This document shows positions 5,738 to 11,697 of a DNA stretch of 11,697 nt, piece by piece. Under the pieces are notes generated by a model. That model ran no database searches and was not told where the DNA came from. It saw only the letters and a list, made by a program, of their open reading frames with translations. The translations under genes and the position numbers were made by a program. Where the stretch lies: positions 1-11,697 of the forward strand of contig JAJRAX010000095.1 in assembly GCA_028679775.1 (NCBI GenBank). The letters are read 5' to 3'. This DNA comes from Methanothrix sp. (GTDB taxonomy: Archaea > Halobacteriota > Methanosarcinia > Methanotrichales > Methanotrichaceae). How positions within the stretch are numbered: position 1 is the first letter of the stretch; each line of letters begins with the position of its first letter.

Positions 5738-6517
5738 ATGGCAGAAGAGGCCAGATATTTGTACTCCGTAGCCAAGACGACGATTGAAGCGAATCTGGGC
5801 GAGATTGGAATTGAGAAAAAAGAGGTCTTCACAATACCTTACAAGGACATTGCAGCAGTGGTCCACTCCAGTCTTGCCGAGCCTTACGACACCAAAGACC
5901 GGGCACGCGCCGAGGAATGGATCCTGGAGCATAGCTATGTGATAGATCAGGCCATAAAGAGGTTCGGATCTGTATTGCCCTTCTCCTTTGATGTTATATT
6001 GAAAGGTGACAACTCTGCGATTGCCGAGTGGCTGGAAAAGAATTATCTAGTGCTGCACAAAAATATGGAAAAAGTAGAAGGGAAGGCGGAGTACGGCATT
6101 CAGATATATTATGATTACAATGATCTGGCTGGCAAAATCCTGGAAGATGACCTTGAGCTCAAGGACATGAAGAACCGCATAGAGAAAGAGAGCAAAGGAA
6201 TGGGCTATCTGCTGCAAAAAAAATTGGATCAAAAGCTCAAGAGCCTGGCATCCCAAAAAGCAGCCGATCTGGCCAATCAGACTTTGGGAAAGATCAAGAC
6301 TCTGGCAGCCGAGCTGAAGATGGATGACAAAAAAAGAAAGGCTGATAGCTACAAAGGCCTATCGCTCCTGGCCTCCTACACCTGCCTCGTTGCAGATGAG
6401 AATGTACAGCAATTGGGTGAGACGCTTGACGAGATCAACCGCCGGGAGGGATTCCGAGTTCGTTTTACAGGTCCCTGGGCCCCATTCAGCTTTGTCGACT
6501 ACCGGGAGCTGTCGTGA
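5738..6517 (+). CDS. gvpL: Gas vesicle protein GvpL (GvpF/L family)
   Basis: This 259-residue protein is the second GvpF/L family member of the cluster. In haloarchaea GvpL contacts many other Gvp proteins and is thought to organise the assembly complex. The N-terminal domain opens with ARYLYSVAKT and includes the DIAAVVHSSLAEPYDT segment. HSYVIDQAIKRFGSVLPFSF is the family's central stretch. The C-terminal motif TGPWAPFSFVDYRELS closes the protein. Between them, about residues 125-205 form a long Lys-rich helical region that is longer and more charged than in GvpF of this cluster. AAGGAG (5723-5728) precedes the ATG with 9 bases between. It is assigned L rather than a second F because it follows gvpK and precedes gvpM, as in haloarchaea. 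Confidence 0.94.
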   Translation: MAEEARYLYSVAKTTIEANLGEIGIEKKEVFTIPYKDIAAVVHSSLAEPYDTKDRARAEEWILEHSYVIDQAIKRFGSVLPFSFDVILKGDNSAIAEWLEKNYLVLHKNMEKVEGKAEYGIQIYYDYNDLAGKILEDDLELKDMKNRIEKESKGMGYLLQKKLDQKLKSLASQKAADLANQTLGKIKTLAAELKMDDKKRKADSYKGLSLLASYTCLVADENVQQLGETLDEINRREGFRVRFTGPWAPFSFVDYRELS

Positions 6518-6563
6518 TTGACCAGAAGCGAGATCTGTCATTGCTGGCCAGGAGGATCTAGCC

Positions 6564-7112
6564 ATGAATCCGCAAAGAGATAGCAGTCTTGTGGAAATTT
6601 TGGATCGGCTTCTCAATAAAGGAGCGATTATCAATGCCGATCTGATCATAACCGTAGCAGGAATCCCTCTCATCGGCCTGAACCTCAGAGCTGCGCTGGC
6701 CAGCATGGAGACCATGCTGGAATACGGAATCATGGAAGACTGGGACAAGAGCAGCCGGGAACTGTACGCGAGCCAGGAGACGCACTTGCCCCTAATTCCA
6801 GGCGAGCAGGTCCTCTACAAGGCCTTCGGATATATTTGGCAGGATGAGGGCATTGTCAAATCCTGGGTGCCCGGCATCTGGAATGTAACCAACGAGAGGC
6901 TCATCCTTTGGGTCAAGACCCCTGGAAAGGCCATCTTTGAGACGCCTCTTCCAAGCCTTCGAATATTCAGGGTTCCCGCATCTCATGAGACGAGACAGGA
7001 ACTGGAGCTGGTCTATCCAGAGGGCAGAGCGCGCATATCGCTTTCGGAAAGAGATGAGTTCGAGGCAGCTCTCGCCAGAGCTACGACAGAGACGACGGCC
7101 ATCTCAGTCTGA
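6564..7112 (+). CDS. gvpM: Gas vesicle protein GvpM with C-terminal PH/GRAM-like extension
   Basis: Residues 7-56 are a GvpA/J/M-family core: SSLVEILDRLLNKGAIINAD, then LIITVAGIPLIGLNLRAALA and SMETMLEYG. Haloarchaeal GvpM is only about 80-85 residues, yet this protein has 182. The extra part (about 78-171) looks like a bacterial PH or GRAM-type beta domain. It starts PGEQVLYKAFGY, has a WNVTNERLILW strand (106-116) and then IFETPLPSLRIF. It ends with a strand pair and a short helix around SERDEFEAALAR. Such domains bind lipids or proteins, so this minor protein may place assembly at a surface; that is inference. The ribosome binding site AGGAGGATC (6550-6558) is the strongest in the cluster. 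It is the last gvp gene, ending 12 bases before a convergent gene. Confidence 0.9.
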   Translation: MNPQRDSSLVEILDRLLNKGAIINADLIITVAGIPLIGLNLRAALASMETMLEYGIMEDWDKSSRELYASQETHLPLIPGEQVLYKAFGYIWQDEGIVKSWVPGIWNVTNERLILWVKTPGKAIFETPLPSLRIFRVPASHETRQELELVYPEGRARISLSERDEFEAALARATTETTAISV

Positions 7113-7124
7113 GATTTGGATCTT

Positions 7125-7709
7125 TCAGTCCAGGCATTTGACATCAATATCTCTGGCAATTTTTGGCAGTACATTGTGCGAGGCTCCGATGAAGAGCAGT
7201 CCAGTCTCGCCGTCCTTTAAAGATGCATCAATCGCCTGCGCTATGAATTGGTCCCTCTCCGCCAGGAGGCTATCCTTAGCGCTGTTGTACTGCTCCTCTG
7301 CAGCCCGCCTTTCAGAGTCCGTCTTGGCCTCCAGGAGGGCCTTAATGAACCCATACTCCCTGCGGAGAAGATCGACGCTTTCAGTGGCCTCAATCCTGGC
7401 TCCCATGTCCATAAGCTTTTGCACTATCTGATAGTTTCTGCTGCCTTTGGCAGCCGTCTCCCGCACAATTCGCTCTCCGATCTCTCCGGCGCAGGGTAGC
7501 CCGTCCTGGTAGATATGCAGCTTCGTCATATCCAAGCCAAGTCCCTCCACCTCTGCCTCCAGATCCTGCCAAAATTTCTCAATCTTCTTCTGGTTCTCCT
7601 GCCAACGGGCTTCGCCCAGGGCCGATTTGCCCGCTCTTTCCAGGCCCACGCTTGCTGATCCCATGTCGGAAGGCGCATGCACTATTCTGACTACAATGAG
7701 CTTTCTCAT
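7125..7709 (-). CDS. Unrecognised 194-residue protein
   Basis: I do not recognise the family. The N-terminus has a hydrophobic strand (KLIVVRIVHAPSDMGSA) followed by a charged helical stretch with WQENQKKIEKFWQDLEAE. A central conserved-looking part reads LHIYQDGLPCAGEIGERIV. Next comes a long helical region, about residues 100-160, rich in Glu, Ala and Arg. The end returns to a strand and loop, GLLFIGASHNVLPKIARDI. The alternation suggests a compact alpha/beta protein with no membrane segment. HAPSDMG and GASHN could be functional loops, as both carry His with small residues. The start at 7709 is supported by AAGGAT upstream. It lies 54 bases after the CoA-transferase gene and may share its transcript or use the TATA-like element overlapping that gene's stop. 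Its 3' end converges on gvpM. Confidence 0.82.
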   Translation of the reverse strand: MRKLIVVRIVHAPSDMGSASVGLERAGKSALGEARWQENQKKIEKFWQDLEAEVEGLGLDMTKLHIYQDGLPCAGEIGERIVRETAAKGSRNYQIVQKLMDMGARIEATESVDLLRREYGFIKALLEAKTDSERRAAEEQYNSAKDSLLAERDQFIAQAIDASLKDGETGLLFIGASHNVLPKIARDIDVKCLD

Positions 7710-7762
7710 CCCATTCCCGATCCTTGTTCATGTCTCTCGTTTCTGTACATAGTTTTCTGCTC

Positions 7763-7770
7763 TTTAAATA
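7763..7770 (-). promoter_or_regulatory. TATA-like element before the 194-residue gene
   Basis: On the minus strand this reads TATTTAAA, close to an archaeal TATA box. It overlaps the TAA stop of the CoA-transferase gene. It lies about 55 bases before the start at 7709, which leaves a leader of about 30 bases with a ribosome binding site. It could give the small gene a promoter of its own. The evidence is sequence resemblance only. Confidence 0.4.
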
Positions 7771-9686
7771 CCGCTTCTGATGCTCTTCTCTCCCCTTTGC
7801 CCAAACCACATTCGCATCTCGTAAACCCCTTCCTCGCTCCTCTTATCTGTGTCGAATCCCATCTTCTCAAAAAGCCGGACCATTGACCGATTCGCTACCA
7901 GCACCTCTCCTGTAAATCCTAGCAGGCCCTGCCTTCTCGCCAGGTAAATCAAATAATAGAGAATCTCTTTACCCACGCCCCTGCCCTGAAATTGGTCCTT
8001 TACCACCAGGGCAACCTCTGCCGAGTGCATGTCCGAGTTCAGTTCATACTGGCCGAGGCCAATAATTGTCTCCTTTTCCTTCTCGACAATGGTAGCCAGG
8101 ATCTCCATCTTCCGGCTGTAGTCCACAGCCACGAAGTCCTGCAGCCTCTTGTGAGGCATATCTTTCCTGGCGGAGAAGAAGCGCTTGTAGAGGCTATCCT
8201 CAGACAGATCGTAAAAGAAGTCCTTTAAAAGCGATTCGTCTGTGATCTTGGCAGGCCGCAATAGCAGATTGAGGCCTTTGCTGGTTGTCCTGTAGGTCTC
8301 CAGCTCCTCAGGGTATATTCCCTTCTCCCCAGGAATGAAGACCTGATCTTTATAGATGATAGCTCTCTTTCTGGCAGACTCCATCAGCCAGGGCCGGAAC
8401 TTGGGATGGGCAATGGAGATGAGATCCATAGCTCTCTCCCTGATGTTCTTGCCGTGTAGATAGGCAATTCCGTATTCAGTTACCACATAGCGGACATCGC
8501 CCCGGTTCATGGTGACTCCTGCTCCCTCCTGGAGCACTGGAACTATGCGGGAGACGCTCTCGTTCAAGGCCGTGGAGGGCAGAGCCAGGATGGTCTTTCC
8601 ACCAGGCGCCAGCACAGCTCCTCGCATGAAATCTGCCTGGCCGCCGATGCCGCTGTAGAACGTCCCCCCTAGAGACTCAGCCGTGGCCTGGCCTGTCAAA
8701 TCCATTTCCATAGCGCTGTTGATAGCAGTCATTAGCCGGTGTCTGGAGATGATCAGAGGATGGTTTGTGTAGTCGATTCTCTTGAATTCCACAGCAGGAT
8801 TCTCGTCCAGAAAATCGTAGGTGTCAACGCTTCCCATGCAGAAGGAGGCCACGGTCTTGCCTGGGTTATGGGTCTTCTTCTTATTTGTGACAACTCCCTT
8901 TTTCATCAGATCGACGATGCCATCGCTGAGAAGTTCAGTATGAACTCCCAGATCCTTTTTTTCCACCATATTTGGGACAACTGCATCAGGAATCAGGCCA
9001 TAGCCAACCTGAATGGTCGAGCTGTCCTCGATGATGCTGGCTACATACTGTCCAATCCTCTGGACTATGTCGTTCGGAGCCTTGACGGAGTACTCCAAAA
9101 GCGGCTCGTCATGGGGCAGAATGTAGTTTATGTCCTTTATATTTATGAAGCCGTCACCGTGGGTGCGGGGCATGTTCATGTTAACCTGGGCCACCACCAG
9201 GTCTGCCATCTCCACAGCTGACTCGACCACATCCACGCTGATCCCGAGGCTCAGGTAGCCGTGTTTGTCAGGCAGAGAGGTCTGAATGAGGGCTACGTCT
9301 ACAGGTATCAGCTCGGAGCGGAAGAGGTCAGGGACTGAGGAGAGAAAGACCGGGGTGTAGTCGGCTCCTCCCCGGTTGACGGAATTCCTGGTGCTGTCGC
9401 CTACAAAAAAAGAGTCGAGCCGGAAGTTCTCCTGAAGCTTCTCGTCGGTGTAAGGAGCGACACCAAGCGTCCAGACGTGGATCAGCTCGGCATCGAAGAA
9501 CGCTTTCGGGTGGCTTTTGACATAGTTGACCAGGGCGGCCACGAGGTACTGGGGCTCGCCGCAGCCTGTTCCAATAAAGATTCTGTCACCTGCATGAATA
9601 TGGGAGAATATGCTTTCCTCAGATGCGAACTTCTCAGGATAGATCTTCTTGAACTCTTCGAGCAGACGAATGTCTTTCATCTTCAC
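7764..9686 (-). CDS. Acetyl-CoA hydrolase/CoA-transferase fused to GNAT acetyltransferase
   Basis: This 640-residue two-domain protein has a class I CoA-transferase half (about 20-465) of the acetyl-CoA hydrolase/4-hydroxybutyrate CoA-transferase family. Such enzymes exchange CoA between acyl-CoA and a free acid through a glutamyl-CoA intermediate. The likely catalytic Glu is E251 in LGVHTELLSDGIVDL. Other family marks are SGIGGQADFMRGA (345-357) and VVTEYGIAYLHGKNIRERA (401-419). Residues about 473-627 form a GNAT N-acetyltransferase domain, with the acetyl-CoA loop QFQGRGVG (565-572) and NRSMVRLFEKMGF (599-611). The fusion suggests acyl-CoA chemistry coupled to acetylation, perhaps of proteins; the substrates are unknown. 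The start is GTG at 9686 or ATG at 9680, with GGAG just upstream. It is divergent from panE across a shared promoter region. Confidence 0.93.
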   Translation of the reverse strand: MKMKDIRLLEEFKKIYPEKFASEESIFSHIHAGDRIFIGTGCGEPQYLVAALVNYVKSHPKAFFDAELIHVWTLGVAPYTDEKLQENFRLDSFFVGDSTRNSVNRGGADYTPVFLSSVPDLFRSELIPVDVALIQTSLPDKHGYLSLGISVDVVESAVEMADLVVAQVNMNMPRTHGDGFINIKDINYILPHDEPLLEYSVKAPNDIVQRIGQYVASIIEDSSTIQVGYGLIPDAVVPNMVEKKDLGVHTELLSDGIVDLMKKGVVTNKKKTHNPGKTVASFCMGSVDTYDFLDENPAVEFKRIDYTNHPLIISRHRLMTAINSAMEMDLTGQATAESLGGTFYSGIGGQADFMRGAVLAPGGKTILALPSTALNESVSRIVPVLQEGAGVTMNRGDVRYVVTEYGIAYLHGKNIRERAMDLISIAHPKFRPWLMESARKRAIIYKDQVFIPGEKGIYPEELETYRTTSKGLNLLLRPAKITDESLLKDFFYDLSEDSLYKRFFSARKDMPHKRLQDFVAVDYSRKMEILATIVEKEKETIIGLGQYELNSDMHSAEVALVVKDQFQGRGVGKEILYYLIYLARRQGLLGFTGEVLVANRSMVRLFEKMGFDTDKRSEEGVYEMRMWFGQRGEKSIRSGI

Positions 9687-9752
9687 CTAACTCTCCATGG
9701 AAATCCAGAACCGATTGGGTTTTGATGAGTAATCAGCCTGACGCTCTTAAAA

Positions 9753-9765
9753 TTTTTTTTATATT
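9753..9765. promoter_or_regulatory. T/A-rich TATA region between divergent genes
   Basis: The run of eight T followed by ATATT reads as TTTTATAT on the plus strand and as TATAAAAA on the minus strand. It lies about 65 bases before the panE-type start and about 70 bases before the CoA-transferase start. Both distances leave leaders of about 40-50 bases, with a ribosome binding site in each. One element could serve both genes, or one direction may use a different site nearby. Confidence 0.5.
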
Positions 9766-9793
9766 GGCAAAAAAGGAAAGGATCTGAAAAAGC

Positions 9794-9814
9794 GAAGCGA
9801 TGAACCGAAGCGAT
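9794..9814 (+). repeat. Direct repeat GAAGCGAT in the panE leader
   Basis: GAAGCGAT occurs at 9794-9801 and again at 9807-9814, a period of 13 bases, just before the panE ribosome binding site (GGAAGGA). It may be an operator or an mRNA element, or a chance repeat in purine-rich sequence. The copies are exact; the function is unknown. Confidence 0.45.
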
Positions 9815-9827
9815 TGGAAGGACGGAA

Positions 9828-10796
9828 ATGGCAGATGTTCTGATTTACGGCGCGGGAGCCATTGGCTCATTCATGGGATACATTTTAGGAGAGGTTCCCG
9901 AAGAGGTTGATGGAAGGATTGAGAACGTGGCGCTTCTCGGAAGAGAGGATCACATGAAGGCGATCAAAGAGCACAGCCTCCAGATCGATTCGATAGATCT
10001 TGCCGAAGGAAAAAAGACCTTGAAATTCAGGCACTGCTTTGCCAGCCTGGAGGATCTCTCGAATTGCGATTTTCATCCTGAGATTGTAGTAGTATGTGTC
10101 AAGACCCACTCCCTCTCTGCCGCCTGCAGAGAGCTGAAGCAGTCAGGCTTGCTGGAAAGAAATCTGAAGGGCGCTCGATTCATTCTGCTCATGAACGGCA
10201 TGGGTAACAGTGAGGTCTTCATGCAGCTTGATCTGCCAAAGTCCAGTGTGCTGGAGGGCATCACCTCAATGGGAGTCCGGTTTGCGGGAGAAGGCAGAGT
10301 TGAGTTGAAGGGAATGGGAAAGACTATCTTTGAGGGTAGAATGAGTGAGGCGGAGAGGAATTTCCTGGAGCAGAGGTTTTCCGAGAAGGGCTTTGAGATC
10401 GAATTCGCGAAAAATTTCAGGGAGCATCAATACAACAAGCTCTTTGTCAACGCTGTTATCAATCCCATCACCGCTCTAGCTCGCCAGAAGAATTCTATAG
10501 TCCTCTCGCCGGCCCTGAAAAGCACAGTGCAGGGCGTGGTAGCCGAGGCGTTGAAGGTAGCTGCCGCCGAGGGCATAGTGAGGACAGAGAAAGAGGTAAC
10601 AGACTTGGTCTATTCCGTCGCCGTTAAGACCTCGGCCAATACATCCAGCATGCTCCAGGATGTCCTTAAGGGAAAGAAGACGGAGATCGAGGCCATAAAC
10701 GGCTACATCATTAGGAGGGCCTTAGAGAATGGCATCGAGGTTCCTGTGAACGAGGCACTGTACGGACTGGTGAAATCGGCCACGGAAAATCCTTGA
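9828..10796 (+). CDS. panE: Ketopantoate reductase family protein (ApbA/PanE)
   Basis: This 322-residue enzyme should reduce 2-dehydropantoate to pantoate with NAD(P)H, a step toward coenzyme A. The Rossmann fold opens with VLIYGAGAIGSFMG, carrying GAGAIG at residues 8-13. VVVCVKTHSL (87-96) and LLMNGMGNSEV (120-130) are typical nucleotide-site segments. The C-terminal domain shows the catalytic pattern K204-x3-N208-x3-N212 in NKLFVNAVINPITALARQ. TSANTSSMLQDVLKGKKTEI (268-287) is the substrate-site signature. Length and all key residues are as expected, so it looks intact. The ATG has GGAAGGA shortly before it and a T-rich TATA region about 65 bases upstream. It is divergent from the CoA-transferase gene. 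Other members of this family act on related 2-oxo acids, so the exact substrate is probable, not proven. Confidence 0.9.
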   Translation: MADVLIYGAGAIGSFMGYILGEVPEEVDGRIENVALLGREDHMKAIKEHSLQIDSIDLAEGKKTLKFRHCFASLEDLSNCDFHPEIVVVCVKTHSLSAACRELKQSGLLERNLKGARFILLMNGMGNSEVFMQLDLPKSSVLEGITSMGVRFAGEGRVELKGMGKTIFEGRMSEAERNFLEQRFSEKGFEIEFAKNFREHQYNKLFVNAVINPITALARQKNSIVLSPALKSTVQGVVAEALKVAAAEGIVRTEKEVTDLVYSVAVKTSANTSSMLQDVLKGKKTEIEAINGYIIRRALENGIEVPVNEALYGLVKSATENP

Positions 10797-10820
10797 GTAT
10801 AGAGTCCTAAAAGCTTGGCA

Positions 10821-10828
10821 TTTATATA
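10821..10828 (+). promoter_or_regulatory. TATA box of the transposase gene
   Basis: TTTATATA matches the methanogen TATA consensus exactly. Its centre is about 24 bases before the ATG at 10849, so transcription would begin at or next to the start codon. That implies a leaderless mRNA, which fits the absence of any ribosome binding site before this ATG. Confidence 0.6.
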
Positions 10829-10848
10829 CCAATACACTTCGACATGGT

Positions 10849-11697
10849 ATGGTCAAAGGCAGACGGAACAAAGTTTTAAAGCTGACTCCTGCCAAGGTCA
10901 AGTATATAATCAGAGCAAAAACCAATAACATCAGCTCCAAAATCATTGCCGCAGAGATGAAGGTAAGTATCCGAACAGTAAATCGTGTCTGGGAGTACTG
11001 GATGAAAAACAAGGAGCCATTGGCACCAAAGAAATTTGGACGTCCAAAGACACATCTCAACGAAGCAGATACACGCCTAATTCTAGAAATCCACAAAGAG
11101 CAAAATTCCGGAGCAAGACGCCTCGAAAAGATTATCGAGCACAAATATGGCAGACATATACCACACAACTCCATCCACCAGGTTCTTCTTGAAAATGGCT
11201 TGGCAATTGAGAACAAAGAAAAGAAGAAACGTAGGAAGCCCTGGATCAGATATGAACGAAAGCATAGCCTCACTGCAGTTCATCTTGATTGGCACACAAG
11301 CCGGATCAATGGCAAAGAGGTCTGTGTGGTCCTCGACGATAGTTCGCGGTTTATTCTAGCTGGCGGAGAATTTCCCGCGGCAACAGGAGAAGCTAGCATC
11401 GACCTGGTGAAAAAGACGCTTGAGGACTACGGCGATATCCGGAGGATCCGAGAGGTAATCACCGATCATGGCACACAATTCTTTGCAAACAATACGGATA
11501 GAAATGGAGAATCGGAGTGTGCTTTCGATGCATTCTTGGCTAAAAATGAAATCAAACATATTCTGGTCGGAGTCAAACATCCTCAGACCAATGGAAAAAT
11601 CGAAAAATGGTATCATACCTACGAGAAAAGCAGAAAATTGTTTGATGATTTTGACAAATTCTTGAATTGGTATAACTCGACACGCTACCACGAGAGC
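10849..11697 (+). CDS. IS481-like DDE transposase, 3' end beyond the window
   Basis: This open frame has 283 codons with no stop before the window ends. Residues about 12-50 form a helix-turn-helix (KIIAAEMKVSIRTVNRVW) that would bind the element's ends, followed by a basic segment. The rve/integrase catalytic core follows: first Asp D147 in AVHLDWHTSRING, second D206 in EVITDHGTQFF, and Glu E252 in KHPQTNGKIEKWYHTYEK. Forty-five residues separate the second and third catalytic residues, slightly more than the 35 usual in IS3-like enzymes. WYNSTRYHES at the end matches the Y-N-x-x-R-x-H-x-S motif of IS3/IS481 transposases. All three catalytic residues are present and no frameshift is seen, so the visible part looks functional. 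IS481 rather than IS3 is favoured because a single frame encodes both domains. Confidence 0.88.
   Translation, partial: MVKGRRNKVLKLTPAKVKYIIRAKTNNISSKIIAAEMKVSIRTVNRVWEYWMKNKEPLAPKKFGRPKTHLNEADTRLILEIHKEQNSGARRLEKIIEHKYGRHIPHNSIHQVLLENGLAIENKEKKKRRKPWIRYERKHSLTAVHLDWHTSRINGKEVCVVLDDSSRFILAGGEFPAATGEASIDLVKKTLEDYGDIRRIREVITDHGTQFFANNTDRNGESECAFDAFLAKNEIKHILVGVKHPQTNGKIEKWYHTYEKSRKLFDDFDKFLNWYNSTRYHES

Larger units (their letters stand above)
10797..11697 (+). mobile_element. IS481-like insertion sequence, left part only
   Basis: A DDE transposase gene begins 52 bases after panE and runs off the window, so this is the left part of an insertion sequence. The outer end must lie somewhere in or near 10797-10848, since panE is intact. 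I cannot place the terminal inverted repeat or target duplication because the right end is missing. The left boundary given is therefore approximate. Confidence 0.75.

Noticed and set aside
35..7112. gvpD/gvpE-type regulators or other buoyancy regulators
   Set aside because: No product in the window has the gvpD P-loop pattern or a bZIP-like regulator, so control genes are not in view.
6937..7431. A 164-codon plus-strand frame across the gvpM end
   Set aside because: It overlaps gvpM and runs antisense to the 194-residue gene. Its Ser/Arg/Leu-rich product shows no domain.
8739..9221. A 160-codon plus-strand frame
   Set aside because: It lies fully antisense to the CoA-transferase domain, whose motifs are clear, and has no credible ribosome binding site.
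10722..11273. A 183-codon minus-strand frame
   Set aside because: It lies antisense to the panE end and the transposase, and the hydrophobic product is a by-product of antisense reading.

Overview
The window carries a nearly complete archaeal gas vesicle (gvp) gene cluster on the + strand (35-7112). It is followed by two minus-strand genes, a divergent ketopantoate-reductase-type gene, and the left part of an insertion sequence that runs off the right edge. Gene order N-O-F-G-(two small genes)-J-H-K-L-M, archaeal TATA boxes, GGTG/GGAGG ribosome binding sites and near-even base composition suggest a gas-vacuolate methanogen. A Methanothrix (Methanosaeta)-like organism is my best guess. This is inference; no rRNA or methanogenesis gene is present to prove it.

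Layout. 35-265 is gvpA, the shell protein. 301-1113 is a GvpC-like repeat protein with a SAP/Rho-N-like N-terminus. 1164-2243 is gvpN, an AAA+ ATPase. 2251-2640 is an unrecognised gene, and 2630-2908 is gvpO. 2913-3599 is gvpF, with an awkward start, and 3600-3881 is gvpG. 3878-4099 and 4104-4385 are two small genes in the positions that gvpH and gvpI hold in haloarchaea. 4398-4763 is gvpJ with a zinc-ribbon tail. 4786-5400 is an Hsp20-domain protein (GvpH type). 5414-5734 is gvpK, 5738-6517 is gvpL, and 6564-7112 is gvpM with a PH/GRAM-like tail. Genes are separated by 0-50 bases or overlap, and many have their own ribosome binding site, so this is one transcriptional unit or a few. No gvpD or gvpE regulator lies in the window.

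The cluster converges, with only 12 bases between, on a minus-strand pair: an unrecognised 194-residue protein (7125-7709) and a CoA-transferase/acetyl-CoA hydrolase fused to a GNAT acetyltransferase (7764-9686). A 141-base intergenic region with a TATA element readable on both strands separates these from the divergent panE-family gene (9828-10796). The DDE transposase of an IS481-like element begins 52 bases after panE and is cut by the window end.

How the genes work together: GvpA builds the vesicle wall. The GvpC-like protein probably stiffens it from outside. J, M, F, L, G, K and O are the accessory and nucleation proteins known to be needed in haloarchaea. N is an ATPase that helps vesicles enlarge, and the Hsp20-type protein is probably a chaperone. 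The unusual points are extra domains grafted onto three of these proteins (GvpC-like, GvpJ, GvpM), the unassigned genes inside the operon, and a possible frameshift at the gvpF start. No stretch over 300 bases lacks a gene, and I saw no tRNA, rRNA or CRISPR array.
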